Assembly (NCBI RefSeq): GCF_002236115.1
Contig: NZ_NIWT01000002.1
Location: forward strand, 310,001-374,000
Direction of reading: 5' to 3'
DNA: 64,000 nt
From: Pseudomonas jessenii
GTDB lineage: Bacteria > Pseudomonadota > Gammaproteobacteria > Pseudomonadales > Pseudomonadaceae
Of the stretch, positions 8,016-15,648 are shown piece by piece. Below the pieces are notes generated by a model. The model did not search any database. It saw only the letters and a list, made by a program, of their open reading frames with translations, and had not been told where the DNA came from. The first letter of the stretch is position 1; every line of letters starts with the position of its first letter. The position numbers and the translations under genes are program-made.

Positions 8016-8978
8016 GTGAAAGCATTGCAAGGCGTTGACGGTCAAGTGGTATGGGTTGATGAGCCGAGTCCTGCATGCGATGTAGGACAAGTTCGTATAC
8101 GAGTGGCGGCAGCGGGCCTCAATCGTGCCGATTTGTTGCAGAAGGCCGGCCTTTACCCGCCCCCGCCAGGGGCCAGTCAAGTGCTCGGTCTAGAGTGCTC
8201 GGGGGTCATCAGCGAGGTGGGCGCCGGGTCCTCCTGGCAGGTTGGCGATCGGGTTTGCGCCTTGCTGGCCGGGGGCGGGATGGCCGAAGAGGTGGTTGTC
8301 GACGGGCGGCATGTGCTGCCGGTTCCCAATGGAATGTCACTGTTCGAAGCGGCTGCATTGCCCGAAGTTTATGCAACAGTCTGGCTGAATTTGTTTCAAC
8401 TGGCTGCGCTCAAACCGGGTCAGAAAGTTCTTCTGCATGCCGGGGCAAGTGGAATCGGTTCAGCTGCCATTCAGCTGTGCAAAGCCTTCGGTAACCCGTG
8501 CTGGGTCAGCGTCGGCTCCGCAGAGCGATTGGCGTACTGCGAAGCGCTGGGCGCCCAGGGCGGCGTGGTGCGTAATGGCGATCTGGAGAGTCTGCGGGAT
8601 CTGGGGCCGTTCGATGTGATTCTCGATCCGGTGGGCGGCAATTACGCGGCCCTGAACCTCAAGCTGCTGGCGCAGGATGGCCGCTGGGTGTTGATCGGTC
8701 TGATGGGCGGCCGCGAGGCCAAGCTGGATCTGGCCCAGGTGCTGGCAAAGCGTGTGCAGTTGCTGGGTTCGACTTTGCGCAGTCGCGACGATCAGTTCAA
8801 GGCCGATCTGTTCAGTGATTTGGGCCAGCATGTGTGGCCGTTGTTTGCCGAGGGGCGCTTGAGCCCGCAACTGGCCGGGACATTCCCGATCAAGGATGCC
8901 GAGGCGGCGTTTGCCGAGTTGGCGAGTAATACCGTGGCGGGGAAAGTGGTGCTGGTGATTGACGAAAGCCTCACCTGA
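8016..8978 (+). CDS. NAD(P)H quinone oxidoreductase, PIG3 family (zinc-free MDR)
   Basis: 320 aa. The GTG start lies 6 nt after GGAGG. It is a medium-chain dehydrogenase/reductase with the PIG3-type N-terminus (AGLNRADLLQKAGLYPPPPG), a nucleotide-binding GASGIGSAAIQL (about residue 143) and DPVGG. The zinc ligands of alcohol dehydrogenases are absent. It should reduce quinones with NADPH in the cytosol. It diverges from prc and converges on the HAD gene, with a REPIN between their 3' ends. Confidence 0.9.
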   Translation: MKALQGVDGQVVWVDEPSPACDVGQVRIRVAAAGLNRADLLQKAGLYPPPPGASQVLGLECSGVISEVGAGSSWQVGDRVCALLAGGGMAEEVVVDGRHVLPVPNGMSLFEAAALPEVYATVWLNLFQLAALKPGQKVLLHAGASGIGSAAIQLCKAFGNPCWVSVGSAERLAYCEALGAQGGVVRNGDLESLRDLGPFDVILDPVGGNYAALNLKLLAQDGRWVLIGLMGGREAKLDLAQVLAKRVQLLGSTLRSRDDQFKADLFSDLGQHVWPLFAEGRLSPQLAGTFPIKDAEAAFAELASNTVAGKVVLVIDESLT

Positions 8979-8990
8979 CAACACAAAAAA

Positions 8991-9083
8991 CTGTGGGAGC
9001 GAGCTTGCTCGCGATGGCGGCCTGTCTGTCGGCATTAACGTTGACTGACACACTGCTATCGCGAGCAAGCTCGCTCCCACAGG
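8991..9083. repeat. REPIN, TGTGGGAG subtype
   Basis: Head TGTGGGAGCGAGCTTGCTCGCGAT and its inverted copy ending in GCTCCCACA enclose about 45 bp containing AACGTTGACTGACAC. It lies between two convergent genes. Confidence 0.9.
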
Positions 9084-9092
9084 GGATCCGGG

Positions 9093-9746
9093 TTACTTCC
9101 AGATATGGATCGGCCAGCCAGCCTTTTCAGCCTGCTCGCGCAACACCGGATCCGGGTTGACCACGTGGGGGAAATCCACCTTCAGCAACAGCGGCAGGTC
9201 ATTGCGGGAGTCGGAATAGAAACTCGCGCCTTCGAGGTTTTCCTCCTCTGCATCCAGCCACTCCAGCAAGCGGGTGATCTTGCCTTCGCGGTAGGTCAGG
9301 GTGCCAACGGTGTGGCCGGTGTAGACGCCATGGGCCACTTCCAGTTCGATGCCCAGAATCTCGTCGATGCCCAGGCGCTCGGCGATGGGACCGACCAGGT
9401 GGGTGCCCGAGGCCGAGATCACCAGGATCCGGTCGCCGGCCTTGCGATGCGCGGCGATGGCTTTGGTGGCATCGCTGAAAATGATCGGCTCGATGAAGTC
9501 CTCTACCCACGGACCAACCAGGTGCGCGACTTCTTCAGGCGTACGACCAATCAACGGTTCCAGGCTGAAGGTCATGTAATCCTCCATGGCCAGATGGCCC
9601 CTGCCGTAGGCATCCATCAACTCCTTGTCGCGACGCAGGAACGACTCGCCATCGACCCAGCCGAGGCGGACCATTTGCTCGCTCCACAGTGAGGCGCAGT
9701 CGCCGTGGATCAGGGTTTCGTCCAGATCAAAAATTGCCAGGGCCAT
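9093..9746 (-). CDS. HAD-superfamily IB phosphatase (SerB-like)
   Basis: 217 aa. HAD motif I is IFDLDETLIHGD (Asp7/Asp9), motif II is ILVISASGTH (about residue 105), and motif III/IV is ASFYSDSRNDLPLL (about 175-190). The helical cap lies between motifs I and II. The layout is that of subclass IB, which includes phosphoserine phosphatase. It is the last gene of the ABC/phosphohydrolase cluster, 34 nt beyond the ATPase stop. I infer that it dephosphorylates a product made by the neighbouring alkaline-phosphatase-family enzyme; the exact substrate is unknown. Confidence 0.85.
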   Translation of the reverse strand: MALAIFDLDETLIHGDCASLWSEQMVRLGWVDGESFLRRDKELMDAYGRGHLAMEDYMTFSLEPLIGRTPEEVAHLVGPWVEDFIEPIIFSDATKAIAAHRKAGDRILVISASGTHLVGPIAERLGIDEILGIELEVAHGVYTGHTVGTLTYREGKITRLLEWLDAEEENLEGASFYSDSRNDLPLLLKVDFPHVVNPDPVLREQAEKAGWPIHIWK

Positions 9747-9780
9747 CAGTGCAGTTCTCTCTTCAGCGTCAGCAAAGGCA

Positions 9781-10770
9781 TCAGGCTACCTCACACAGGG
9801 CCGTCGGATCGATGGAAAGCGCCAGGCGCTGACCATCGGGATGCAGGTCGGCCGCCGAGCGGTTCAGCACATCCACCACCAATTCCACGCCCCGGGCTTC
9901 GACCCGGTAGCGAATCACGTTGCCCAGCAGGCTGTGGCTGCGCACTTGCGCGTCCAGTTCACCGTCGAGGCTCAGTTCGATGGCTTCCGGGCGAATCGCA
10001 ATGCGCTTGTTGATCGGTCGCTGCAACAGCTTCGAGGCGCTGTCGGCGTCCAGCAGGTTGTAGTTGCCGATGAACCCGGCGGCGAACACATCGACTGGCG
10101 CAGTGTAGAGGGTTTCGGCGTCGCCACTTTGTACGATCTTTCCCTGATTCATCAGGAAAATCCGGTCAGACATGGTCAGGGCTTCTTCCTGATCGTGTGT
10201 GACGAAAATCGTGGTCAAGCCCAGTTCGCGCTGGATCTGACGGATCTGTTCGCGCAGGTGCTTGCGAATCCGCGCGTCCAGGGCCGATAACGGTTCGTCC
10301 AGCAACAACAGGCGTGGCCGGGTCACCAGGGAGCGGGCGAGGGCCACGCGCTGGCACTGACCGCCCGACAGTTGATGCGGGTAACGCGCGGCAAAGTCAT
10401 TGAGTTCCACCAGTTTGAGCACTTCTGCGACGCGTTTGCGGCTGTCATCGGCATTGACCTTTTGCATGCGCAGGCCGAAGGCGACGTTTTGCTCCACGGT
10501 CATGTTGGGGAACAGCGCATAGCTTTGGAACACCATGCCGATCCCGCGCTTCTGCGGGCTCACCGGCACGATATCGGCACCATCGAGCAGGATTTTGCCG
10601 CCATCCACCGAAGTCAGGCCGGCGATGCAGCGCAGCAGGGTGGATTTGCCGCAACCGGACGGACCGAGCAGGGTGACGAATTCACCTTTCTGGATTTCGC
10701 AATTGATGTCGCTGAACACCGTGGTGCCGGCGAAGCTTTTCTGAAGATGTTGGACGCTGACATAGCTCAT
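9781..10770 (-). CDS. ABC transporter ATP-binding protein (Fe3+/putrescine/phosphonate-type)
   Basis: 329 aa. Walker A is GPSGCGKST (about 34-42), the Q-loop is VFQSYALFPNMT, the signature is LSGGQCQRVALARS, and Walker B is LLLLDEPLSALD followed by VTHDQEEAL. Residues 240-329 form a TOBE-type regulatory domain, typical of the MalK/PotA/PhnT class of importers. The start ATG overlaps the upstream permease stop (ATGA, 10767-10770). It energises the two permeases of this cluster. Confidence 0.93.
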   Translation of the reverse strand: MSYVSVQHLQKSFAGTTVFSDINCEIQKGEFVTLLGPSGCGKSTLLRCIAGLTSVDGGKILLDGADIVPVSPQKRGIGMVFQSYALFPNMTVEQNVAFGLRMQKVNADDSRKRVAEVLKLVELNDFAARYPHQLSGGQCQRVALARSLVTRPRLLLLDEPLSALDARIRKHLREQIRQIQRELGLTTIFVTHDQEEALTMSDRIFLMNQGKIVQSGDAETLYTAPVDVFAAGFIGNYNLLDADSASKLLQRPINKRIAIRPEAIELSLDGELDAQVRSHSLLGNVIRYRVEARGVELVVDVLNRSAADLHPDGQRLALSIDPTALCEVA

Positions 10771-11567
10771 TCGCTTTTGTCCCTGTTCAAGATATTGGCA
10801 ATCCAGGTCAGAACCAGCACAAAGAAGAAGTAGGAAATCACCAGCGCACTGGTGAAATGACCGCTGCTGTTGCGCATGTTGTTGAGGTAGACCTGCAGGG
10901 TTTCGTAGCGGGTACCGACAAGGATGTTGGCGAACACGAACTCACCGAACAGGAACGAGAACGACAGCAGCAACGCCACCATCAGGCCCTTGCGCAAGTT
11001 CGGCAGCACCACCAGGAAGGCGGCTTGAAAGGTGCTGGCGCCGAGCAACTGGGCGGCATCCATCAGGTCGCGCAGGTTGATCGCCTGCAGGTTGTTGGTG
11101 ATCGCCCGGTACATGAACGGCAGCGCCACGGTGAAGTAGCAACCGATCAGGATCCACGGCGTGCCGACCATGGCGAATGGTCCGGAACCATAAAGCTGCA
11201 ACAGCCCCACCGACGACACCACCGGCGGCACGGCGAAGGGCAGCAGGATCAGGATGTTCATCAGTGCGTCGAGTTTCGGGAAGTGGTAATGCACCACGAA
11301 CAGCAACGGCAGAATCAGCACTACCGAAAGAATCAGCGAACCGACGCAGACCAGCAGCGACTGCCCGAACGCATTCAGGAAGCGCGGATCGCTCCACAGC
11401 TGGATGTACCACTTGAGGGTGAAGCCACTGGGCAGAATGGTCGCCGACCAACTGCTGGAGATCGAATAGATCAGCGTGCCGAGCAGCGGCAACAGCAGGA
11501 TGGCAAACAGCAGATACACCACGACGCGGTGGTAGACACCGGCGGGCCCCAGTTCAGCGCGAGACAT
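10767..11567 (-). CDS. ABC transporter permease (PhnV/PotC-like)
   Basis: 266 aa with six predicted membrane helices. The inner-membrane permease loop that contacts the ATPase is recognisable near residues 165-190 (DAAQLLGASTFQAAFLVVLP, an EAA-type loop). It starts inside the preceding permease gene (14-nt overlap) and ends overlapping the ATPase start, so the three are co-translated. It is one half of the transmembrane channel of a type I importer. Confidence 0.9.
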   Translation of the reverse strand: MSRAELGPAGVYHRVVVYLLFAILLLPLLGTLIYSISSSWSATILPSGFTLKWYIQLWSDPRFLNAFGQSLLVCVGSLILSVVLILPLLFVVHYHFPKLDALMNILILLPFAVPPVVSSVGLLQLYGSGPFAMVGTPWILIGCYFTVALPFMYRAITNNLQAINLRDLMDAAQLLGASTFQAAFLVVLPNLRKGLMVALLLSFSFLFGEFVFANILVGTRYETLQVYLNNMRNSSGHFTSALVISYFFFVLVLTWIANILNRDKSE

Positions 11568-12390
11568 GGTAGCTCCTCTTCAACAGCAACTGATGCGCGA
11601 TGGTCACCAGGGTCATCAAGGCCACCAGCACCACGGCCAGGGCGCTGGCCAGGTTCGGGTCCAGGGAAATGTCACCGGACACCATCGCCGCGATGCGGAT
11701 CGGCAGCACGTTGAAGTTGCCGGTGGTCAGGGCGTACACCGTGGCGTAGGCACCGAGGGCGTTTGCCAGCAGGATCACGAAGGTGCCCAGCAGTGCCGGC
11801 GTCAAAACAGGCAAGCCGATGTGCCGCCAGTACTGCCAACCGTCGGCGCCGAGCAGCGCAGCGGACTCACGCCAGTCTTCGCGCAGTGCATCGAAGGCCG
11901 GATACAGCAGCAGCACGCCGAGGGGAATCTGGAAGTAGGTGTAGAGAATGATCAGCCCGGTTTTCGAGTACAGGTTGAAGTCCTGAATTATTCCGGCCTG
12001 CTTGAGCAGGATGGTGAAGCTGCCGTTGAAGCCGAGCAGAATGATGAACGCGAAGGCCAGGGGCACGCCGGCGAAGTTACTGGTCATGTTGGCGAAGGCG
12101 TTGACGAAATTGCGCAGTTTCGAGTCCACCCGGCGCAGGGAATAGGCGCCGAGTACCGCGATGACGATCCCGAACACGCTGGACCAGAAACTGATCTCGA
12201 GACTGTACTGGATCGCCTGCAAGTAGAACTTCGAATTGAAGATCTTGGTGAAGTTGGCCAGGCCCCAGCCGAACTCTTCCGATTGCAGGCTGTTGATCAT
12301 CACCCAGGTCAGCGGTGCGATTTCGAACACGATGAAGAACAGCGCAAATGGCACCAGGCACAAGGCCGCGAGCCATTTGCCGCGAGTCAT
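11554..12390 (-). CDS. ABC transporter permease (PhnU/PotB-like)
   Basis: 278 aa from the ATG at 12390 (MTRGKWLAAL). The open frame continues upstream to 12465, but that part overlaps the preceding gene and has no better start. It has six predicted helices. The EAA-type loop reads ESAALLGADGWQYWRHIGLPVL (about 180-200). It begins 5 nt after the hydrolase stop. It pairs with the next permease to form the channel. The family serves polyamines, iron, thiamine and 2-aminoethylphosphonate. Confidence 0.9.
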   Translation of the reverse strand: MTRGKWLAALCLVPFALFFIVFEIAPLTWVMINSLQSEEFGWGLANFTKIFNSKFYLQAIQYSLEISFWSSVFGIVIAVLGAYSLRRVDSKLRNFVNAFANMTSNFAGVPLAFAFIILLGFNGSFTILLKQAGIIQDFNLYSKTGLIILYTYFQIPLGVLLLYPAFDALREDWRESAALLGADGWQYWRHIGLPVLTPALLGTFVILLANALGAYATVYALTTGNFNVLPIRIAAMVSGDISLDPNLASALAVVLVALMTLVTIAHQLLLKRSYHVSR

Positions 12391-12395
12391 GGAAT

Positions 12396-13202
12396 TCACT
12401 TCAGAAGCTCCCGGCACACCGGCTTGTCGTGAGGCACGCCCAGCAGTTCGCAGACGGTGCCGCAAATGTCAGTCTGTTCGGGCGCAGCGCCCGAATCGAA
12501 ACTGAATGCGTCGCCGAGGACGAACAGCGGTACTTCGCGCTCTTCGGCAAGCAGCCCATTGTGGGAGCGGTCGTTGTTCATGCCGTGGTCGGCGGTGACC
12601 AGCACTTGGTAACCGGCATCGAGCCAGCCTTGCAGGTAGTCGGCCAGGATGATGTCGGCCGAGCGGGCACTGTTGCGGTACTGCGGGGTGTCGAGGCCGT
12701 GCTTGTGCCCGGCGTCGTCGATGTTCATCGGGTGGATCAGCAGAAAATTCGGTGCATGGCGCAGGCGCAGGTTTTCGGCATCGGCGAACAGGTGCGAATC
12801 CGGGTAGTGATCGTTCCAGTAAAAATGCCCATGCTGGATCGGCAGTTGCGGGTCATCGGTGTGACGATCCCGGGCCGCCACGAAGGGCGAACGGTTGTAC
12901 AGCTCGCTGACCCAGTGATAGGCCGCCGCCGCGGTGACAAGACCTGCGTCAGTGGCGTAGTGATAGATGCTGCGCTGGTTGGACAGGCGCGAGACGTTGT
13001 TGTGGACGATGCCGCTGTCGATCGGCGCGACGCCGGTCAGGATGCATTCGTACAGGGGGCGGGACAGGGCCGGCAACTCGCACTGCAGTTTGTAGAGTGC
13101 CGCGCGTCCTGCGCCGACGTAGGCCTGCAGGTGCCCCATGGCGTGGCGGGCGACCTCGTAGTTGAGGCCGTCGAGCACGACAAGGATGACGTTGTGCTTC
13201 AT
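12396..13202 (-). CDS. Alkaline-phosphatase-superfamily hydrolase (nucleotide pyrophosphatase/phosphonoacetate hydrolase-like)
   Basis: 268 aa from the ATG at 13202. It is cytoplasmic, as there is no signal peptide. Metal and nucleophile motifs of the superfamily are visible: VVLDGLNYE (first Asp), PALSRPLYE (nucleophile position Ser), MNIDDAGHKHG (Asp/His) and TADHGMNND (Asp-His). The second His lies toward the C-terminus. Such enzymes split phosphodiesters, phosphomonoesters or phosphonates with two metals. It sits inside an ABC importer operon, between the binding protein and the permeases, so it should act on the imported solute. Phosphonoacetate or a 2-aminoethylphosphonate derivative is possible but unproven. 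Confidence 0.85.
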   Translation of the reverse strand: MKHNVILVVLDGLNYEVARHAMGHLQAYVGAGRAALYKLQCELPALSRPLYECILTGVAPIDSGIVHNNVSRLSNQRSIYHYATDAGLVTAAAAYHWVSELYNRSPFVAARDRHTDDPQLPIQHGHFYWNDHYPDSHLFADAENLRLRHAPNFLLIHPMNIDDAGHKHGLDTPQYRNSARSADIILADYLQGWLDAGYQVLVTADHGMNNDRSHNGLLAEEREVPLFVLGDAFSFDSGAAPEQTDICGTVCELLGVPHDKPVCRELLK

Positions 13203-13251
13203 AGGGGCGATGACTCCGTGAAACAGATGATTCAAGTACGCAACCAATCCC

Positions 13252-13343
13252 TTGTGGGAGCGAGCTTGCTCGCGATGAGGGACTTCCATTCAACATCAAT
13301 GCTGAATGTCAGGTCGCTATCGCGAGCAAGCTCGCTCCCACAG
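13252..13343. repeat. REPIN, TGTGGGAG subtype, inside the ABC operon
   Basis: Inverted GTGGGAGCGAGCTTGCTCGCGAT ends enclose about 45 bp with CAACATCAATGCTGA. It lies between the binding-protein gene and the rest of the operon. Confidence 0.9.
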
Positions 13344-13380
13344 GGATCTCCATCAGGCCTCCCGTTGGTGGGCTACCCGC

Positions 13381-14445
13381 TTACTGCATATTGATGATGA
13401 CTTCTTCCTGCCACTTCTGAGGAAGGGCCTTGGAAGTCTTCTCCCAGGCGTCCGCGTCCTTGATCGGCGTGACCTTCTTGTACTGCTCGTTAGGCAGCAG
13501 CTTGGCCTGCACCTCGGCTGGCAGGGTCAGGTGTTCGGCACGGATCGGACGGGCGTTGCCCTTGGCCAGGTTGATCTGGCCGGCGTCACTGAAGATGTAT
13601 TCGCGGGTCAGCTTGGCCGCATTCGGGTTTTTCGCGTACTTGTTGATGATGGTGGTGTAGCCGGAGATCACCGAGCCGTCGGACGGGATCAGCACCACGT
13701 AGTCATCCGGGTTGGCCATCTTGGCCTTGTAGCTCAGGCCGTTGAAGTCCCAGACCACGCCGACTTCGATTTCGCCTTTTTCCATGGTGGCAATCGTCGG
13801 GTTGGACATCGACAGGCGACCTTGCTTGGCGATGTCGGCGAACAGCAGCAGGGCAGGCTGCAGGTTCTTCTCGTCGCCACCGTTGGCCAGTGCCGCGGCT
13901 AATACGCCGTTGGCTGCCTGGGCCGCGGTGCTCACGTCGCCGATGGAGACCTTGTATTTGCCGTCCTTGAGGTCAGCCCACTTGGTTGGCGCCTCGGAGC
14001 CATGCAGCAATTTCTTGTTGACGATGAAAGCGATGGTGCCGGTGTAGGCCAGTGCCCAGTTGCCGTCTTTGTCCTTGGCCCAGGCCGGAATCTGATCCCA
14101 GGTCGAAGGCTTGTAGGGCTGGACCACGCCTTGCTTGACCGCGATCGGGCCGAACGCTGCACCGACGTCGCCGATGTCGGCGCTGGCGTTGTCTTTTTCC
14201 GCGGCGAACTTGGCGATCTCCTGGGCCGAGCTCATGTCGGTGTCTATGTGCTTGAGGCCGTACTTGTCGCTCAGGTCTTTCCAGGTGCCGGCCCAGTTGG
14301 CCCAGTCATTGGGCATGCCAACGCTGTTGACGGCGCCTTCCGCTTTCGCAGCGGCTTCCAGGGTTTTCAGATCATCGGCCGCCATGGCGGCGGTGCACAT
14401 TGCGATGGTCGAGCCTAACAGTGATGCCAGGAAAAGCTTTTTCAT
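13381..14445 (-). CDS. Periplasmic substrate-binding protein of the phosphonate-type ABC importer
   Basis: 354 aa. Cleavable signal peptide MKKLFLASLLGSTIAMCTA...AMAAD (residues 1-22). The rest is an SBP_bac-type two-lobe binding protein related to the Fe3+/polyamine/2-aminoethylphosphonate class (GMPNDWANWAGTWKDL, YTGTIAFIVNKKLL, VWDFNGLSYKAKM). AAGGAGC precedes the start. It is the first gene of the minus-strand operon and is separated from the next gene by a REPIN, which could raise its level relative to the membrane parts. It diverges from the UTRA regulator. Confidence 0.9.
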   Translation of the reverse strand: MKKLFLASLLGSTIAMCTAAMAADDLKTLEAAAKAEGAVNSVGMPNDWANWAGTWKDLSDKYGLKHIDTDMSSAQEIAKFAAEKDNASADIGDVGAAFGPIAVKQGVVQPYKPSTWDQIPAWAKDKDGNWALAYTGTIAFIVNKKLLHGSEAPTKWADLKDGKYKVSIGDVSTAAQAANGVLAAALANGGDEKNLQPALLLFADIAKQGRLSMSNPTIATMEKGEIEVGVVWDFNGLSYKAKMANPDDYVVLIPSDGSVISGYTTIINKYAKNPNAAKLTREYIFSDAGQINLAKGNARPIRAEHLTLPAEVQAKLLPNEQYKKVTPIKDADAWEKTSKALPQKWQEEVIINMQ

Positions 14446-14490
14446 TCCGAAGCTCCTTGGGTCGTGTTCAACGCTGCGATTACGGTTTGT

Positions 14491-14502
14491 TGGTCTAGGT
14501 CA
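14491..14502. promoter_or_regulatory. TGGTCTAG operator, binding-protein promoter
   Basis: TGGTCTAGGTCA, an imperfect dyad matching the TGGTNTAGACCA class known for PhnF/PhnR-type UTRA regulators. It lies 46 nt upstream of the binding-protein start. Confidence 0.6.
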
Positions 14503-14603
14503 GCAATACCTGAGCCAATTTAAGGAGGCTGGATGACACTTTGATGTCGTTCGTCGCCCGGAATGACTTTTTGTTCATCGGTATCGCGACTGGCCTGCTA
14601 AGC

Positions 14604-14615
14604 GTAGACCATGGT
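14604..14615. promoter_or_regulatory. TAGACCA operator-like dyad, middle of the divergent region
   Basis: TAGACCATGGTC carries the same half-site in reverse and an inner GACCATGGTC palindrome. It lies between the two better matches. Apart from these three motifs I see nothing coding in 14446-14806. Confidence 0.4.
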
Positions 14616-14780
14616 CAAGGCCCCGGAAGACAAGGGACTTGGCCGATGAATTGCAAGTTGTTGAAGGCAGGGAATGGCGACCGTTGGGCGGCTTTGTCAC
14701 ATCTGGTTCATCTGCGCTGCCTACGCTTGCAGACTATTGAATGAGCCGGTTTACACTGCGGTTCTGCCCTGAAATGGTGC

Positions 14781-14792
14781 TGGTCTAGTCCA
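14781..14792. promoter_or_regulatory. TGGTCTAG operator, autoregulatory position
   Basis: TGGTCTAGTCCA, within the larger near-palindrome CTGGTCTAGTCCAG, ends 14 nt before the regulator's ATG. It overlaps the leader, so autorepression is likely. Confidence 0.6.
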
Positions 14793-14806
14793 GAAAGGAA
14801 ACGTTG

Positions 14807-15520
14807 ATGCGTGAAGAGGCAACAAAAGCGGTAACAGCCATCGGCCAGGTGCTTCAGGAGCAGATCGACCATGGACTGTTGACCCCCGGCAGCAAATTGC
14901 CGGCCGAGCGCAAGCTCAGTGAATTGTTTGGCACCACACGGATCACTTTGCGTGAAGCGTTGTTGCAGTTGGAGTCCCAGGGGCAGATTTATCGCGAGGA
15001 GCGTCGCGGCTGGTTCGTCTCGCCGCCACGCCTGGCCTACAACCTCATGCAGCGTAGCCACTTTCACGCGATGGTCAGCGCCCAGGGGCGGGTGCCGTCG
15101 ACCGAGGTGATTTCGGCGCGATTGCAGCCGGCGTCGGCGGCGGTGTGTGCCTGGCTGCAATTGCCGGCGCTGTCGAGCGTGATTCAGATCTGCCGTTCAC
15201 GGCGGATTGACGGGCGACTGGTGTTGTATGTGGAACACTATCTGAACCCACAGTATTTCCCGGGGATTCTTGAGTTCGATCTGAATCAGTCGATTACCGA
15301 GTTGTATGCGCGGCATTACGATTTGCACTACGGGCGGGTGCGCTTCGAGATTGTACCTACGGCGTTGTCGGTGGATGCGGCGGCGGCGTTGAAAGTGTCG
15401 GTGGGTAGCCCGGGCTTGCAGATTGCCCGGGTCAACTATGACCAGCATGAACGCTTGATCGACTGCGACCTGGAGTTCTGGCGGCATGATGCGATTCATG
15501 TCGGGGTGGATGTGGTCTAA
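14807..15520 (+). CDS. GntR-family regulator with UTRA domain
   Basis: 237 aa from the ATG at 14807, preceded by AAAGGAA; a TTG one codon earlier is less likely. Residues 5-75 form the GntR winged helix (GSKLPAERKLSELFGTTRITLREAL). Residues 90-235 form a UTRA ligand-binding domain (SRRIDGRLVLYVEHYLNPQYFPG). It is transcribed away from the ABC/phosphohydrolase operon, and TGGTCTAG-type sites lie in front of both. I infer it represses the operon and itself until its ligand (the solute or a breakdown product) binds. Confidence 0.9.
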   Translation: MREEATKAVTAIGQVLQEQIDHGLLTPGSKLPAERKLSELFGTTRITLREALLQLESQGQIYREERRGWFVSPPRLAYNLMQRSHFHAMVSAQGRVPSTEVISARLQPASAAVCAWLQLPALSSVIQICRSRRIDGRLVLYVEHYLNPQYFPGILEFDLNQSITELYARHYDLHYGRVRFEIVPTALSVDAAAALKVSVGSPGLQIARVNYDQHERLIDCDLEFWRHDAIHVGVDVV

Positions 15521-15532
15521 CGTCCGACCTTC

Positions 15533-15648
15533 CTGTAGGAGCGAGCTTACTCGCGATGCTCGTTAACGATTACGCGTGTTTACTGGCTAAACGCGGCGTT
15601 CTTGAGTTCATCGTCGGAACGCCGCCCGGAGCAAGCTCGCTCCTACAC
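15533..15648. repeat. REPIN, TGTAGGAG subtype, supplies the stop of the MscS-like gene
   Basis: TGTAGGAGCGAGCTTACTCGCGAT at one end and GCAAGCTCGCTCCTACA at the other. The minus-strand TAG at 15643-15645 that ends the channel gene lies inside the repeat's terminal TGTAGGAG. Confidence 0.9.
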
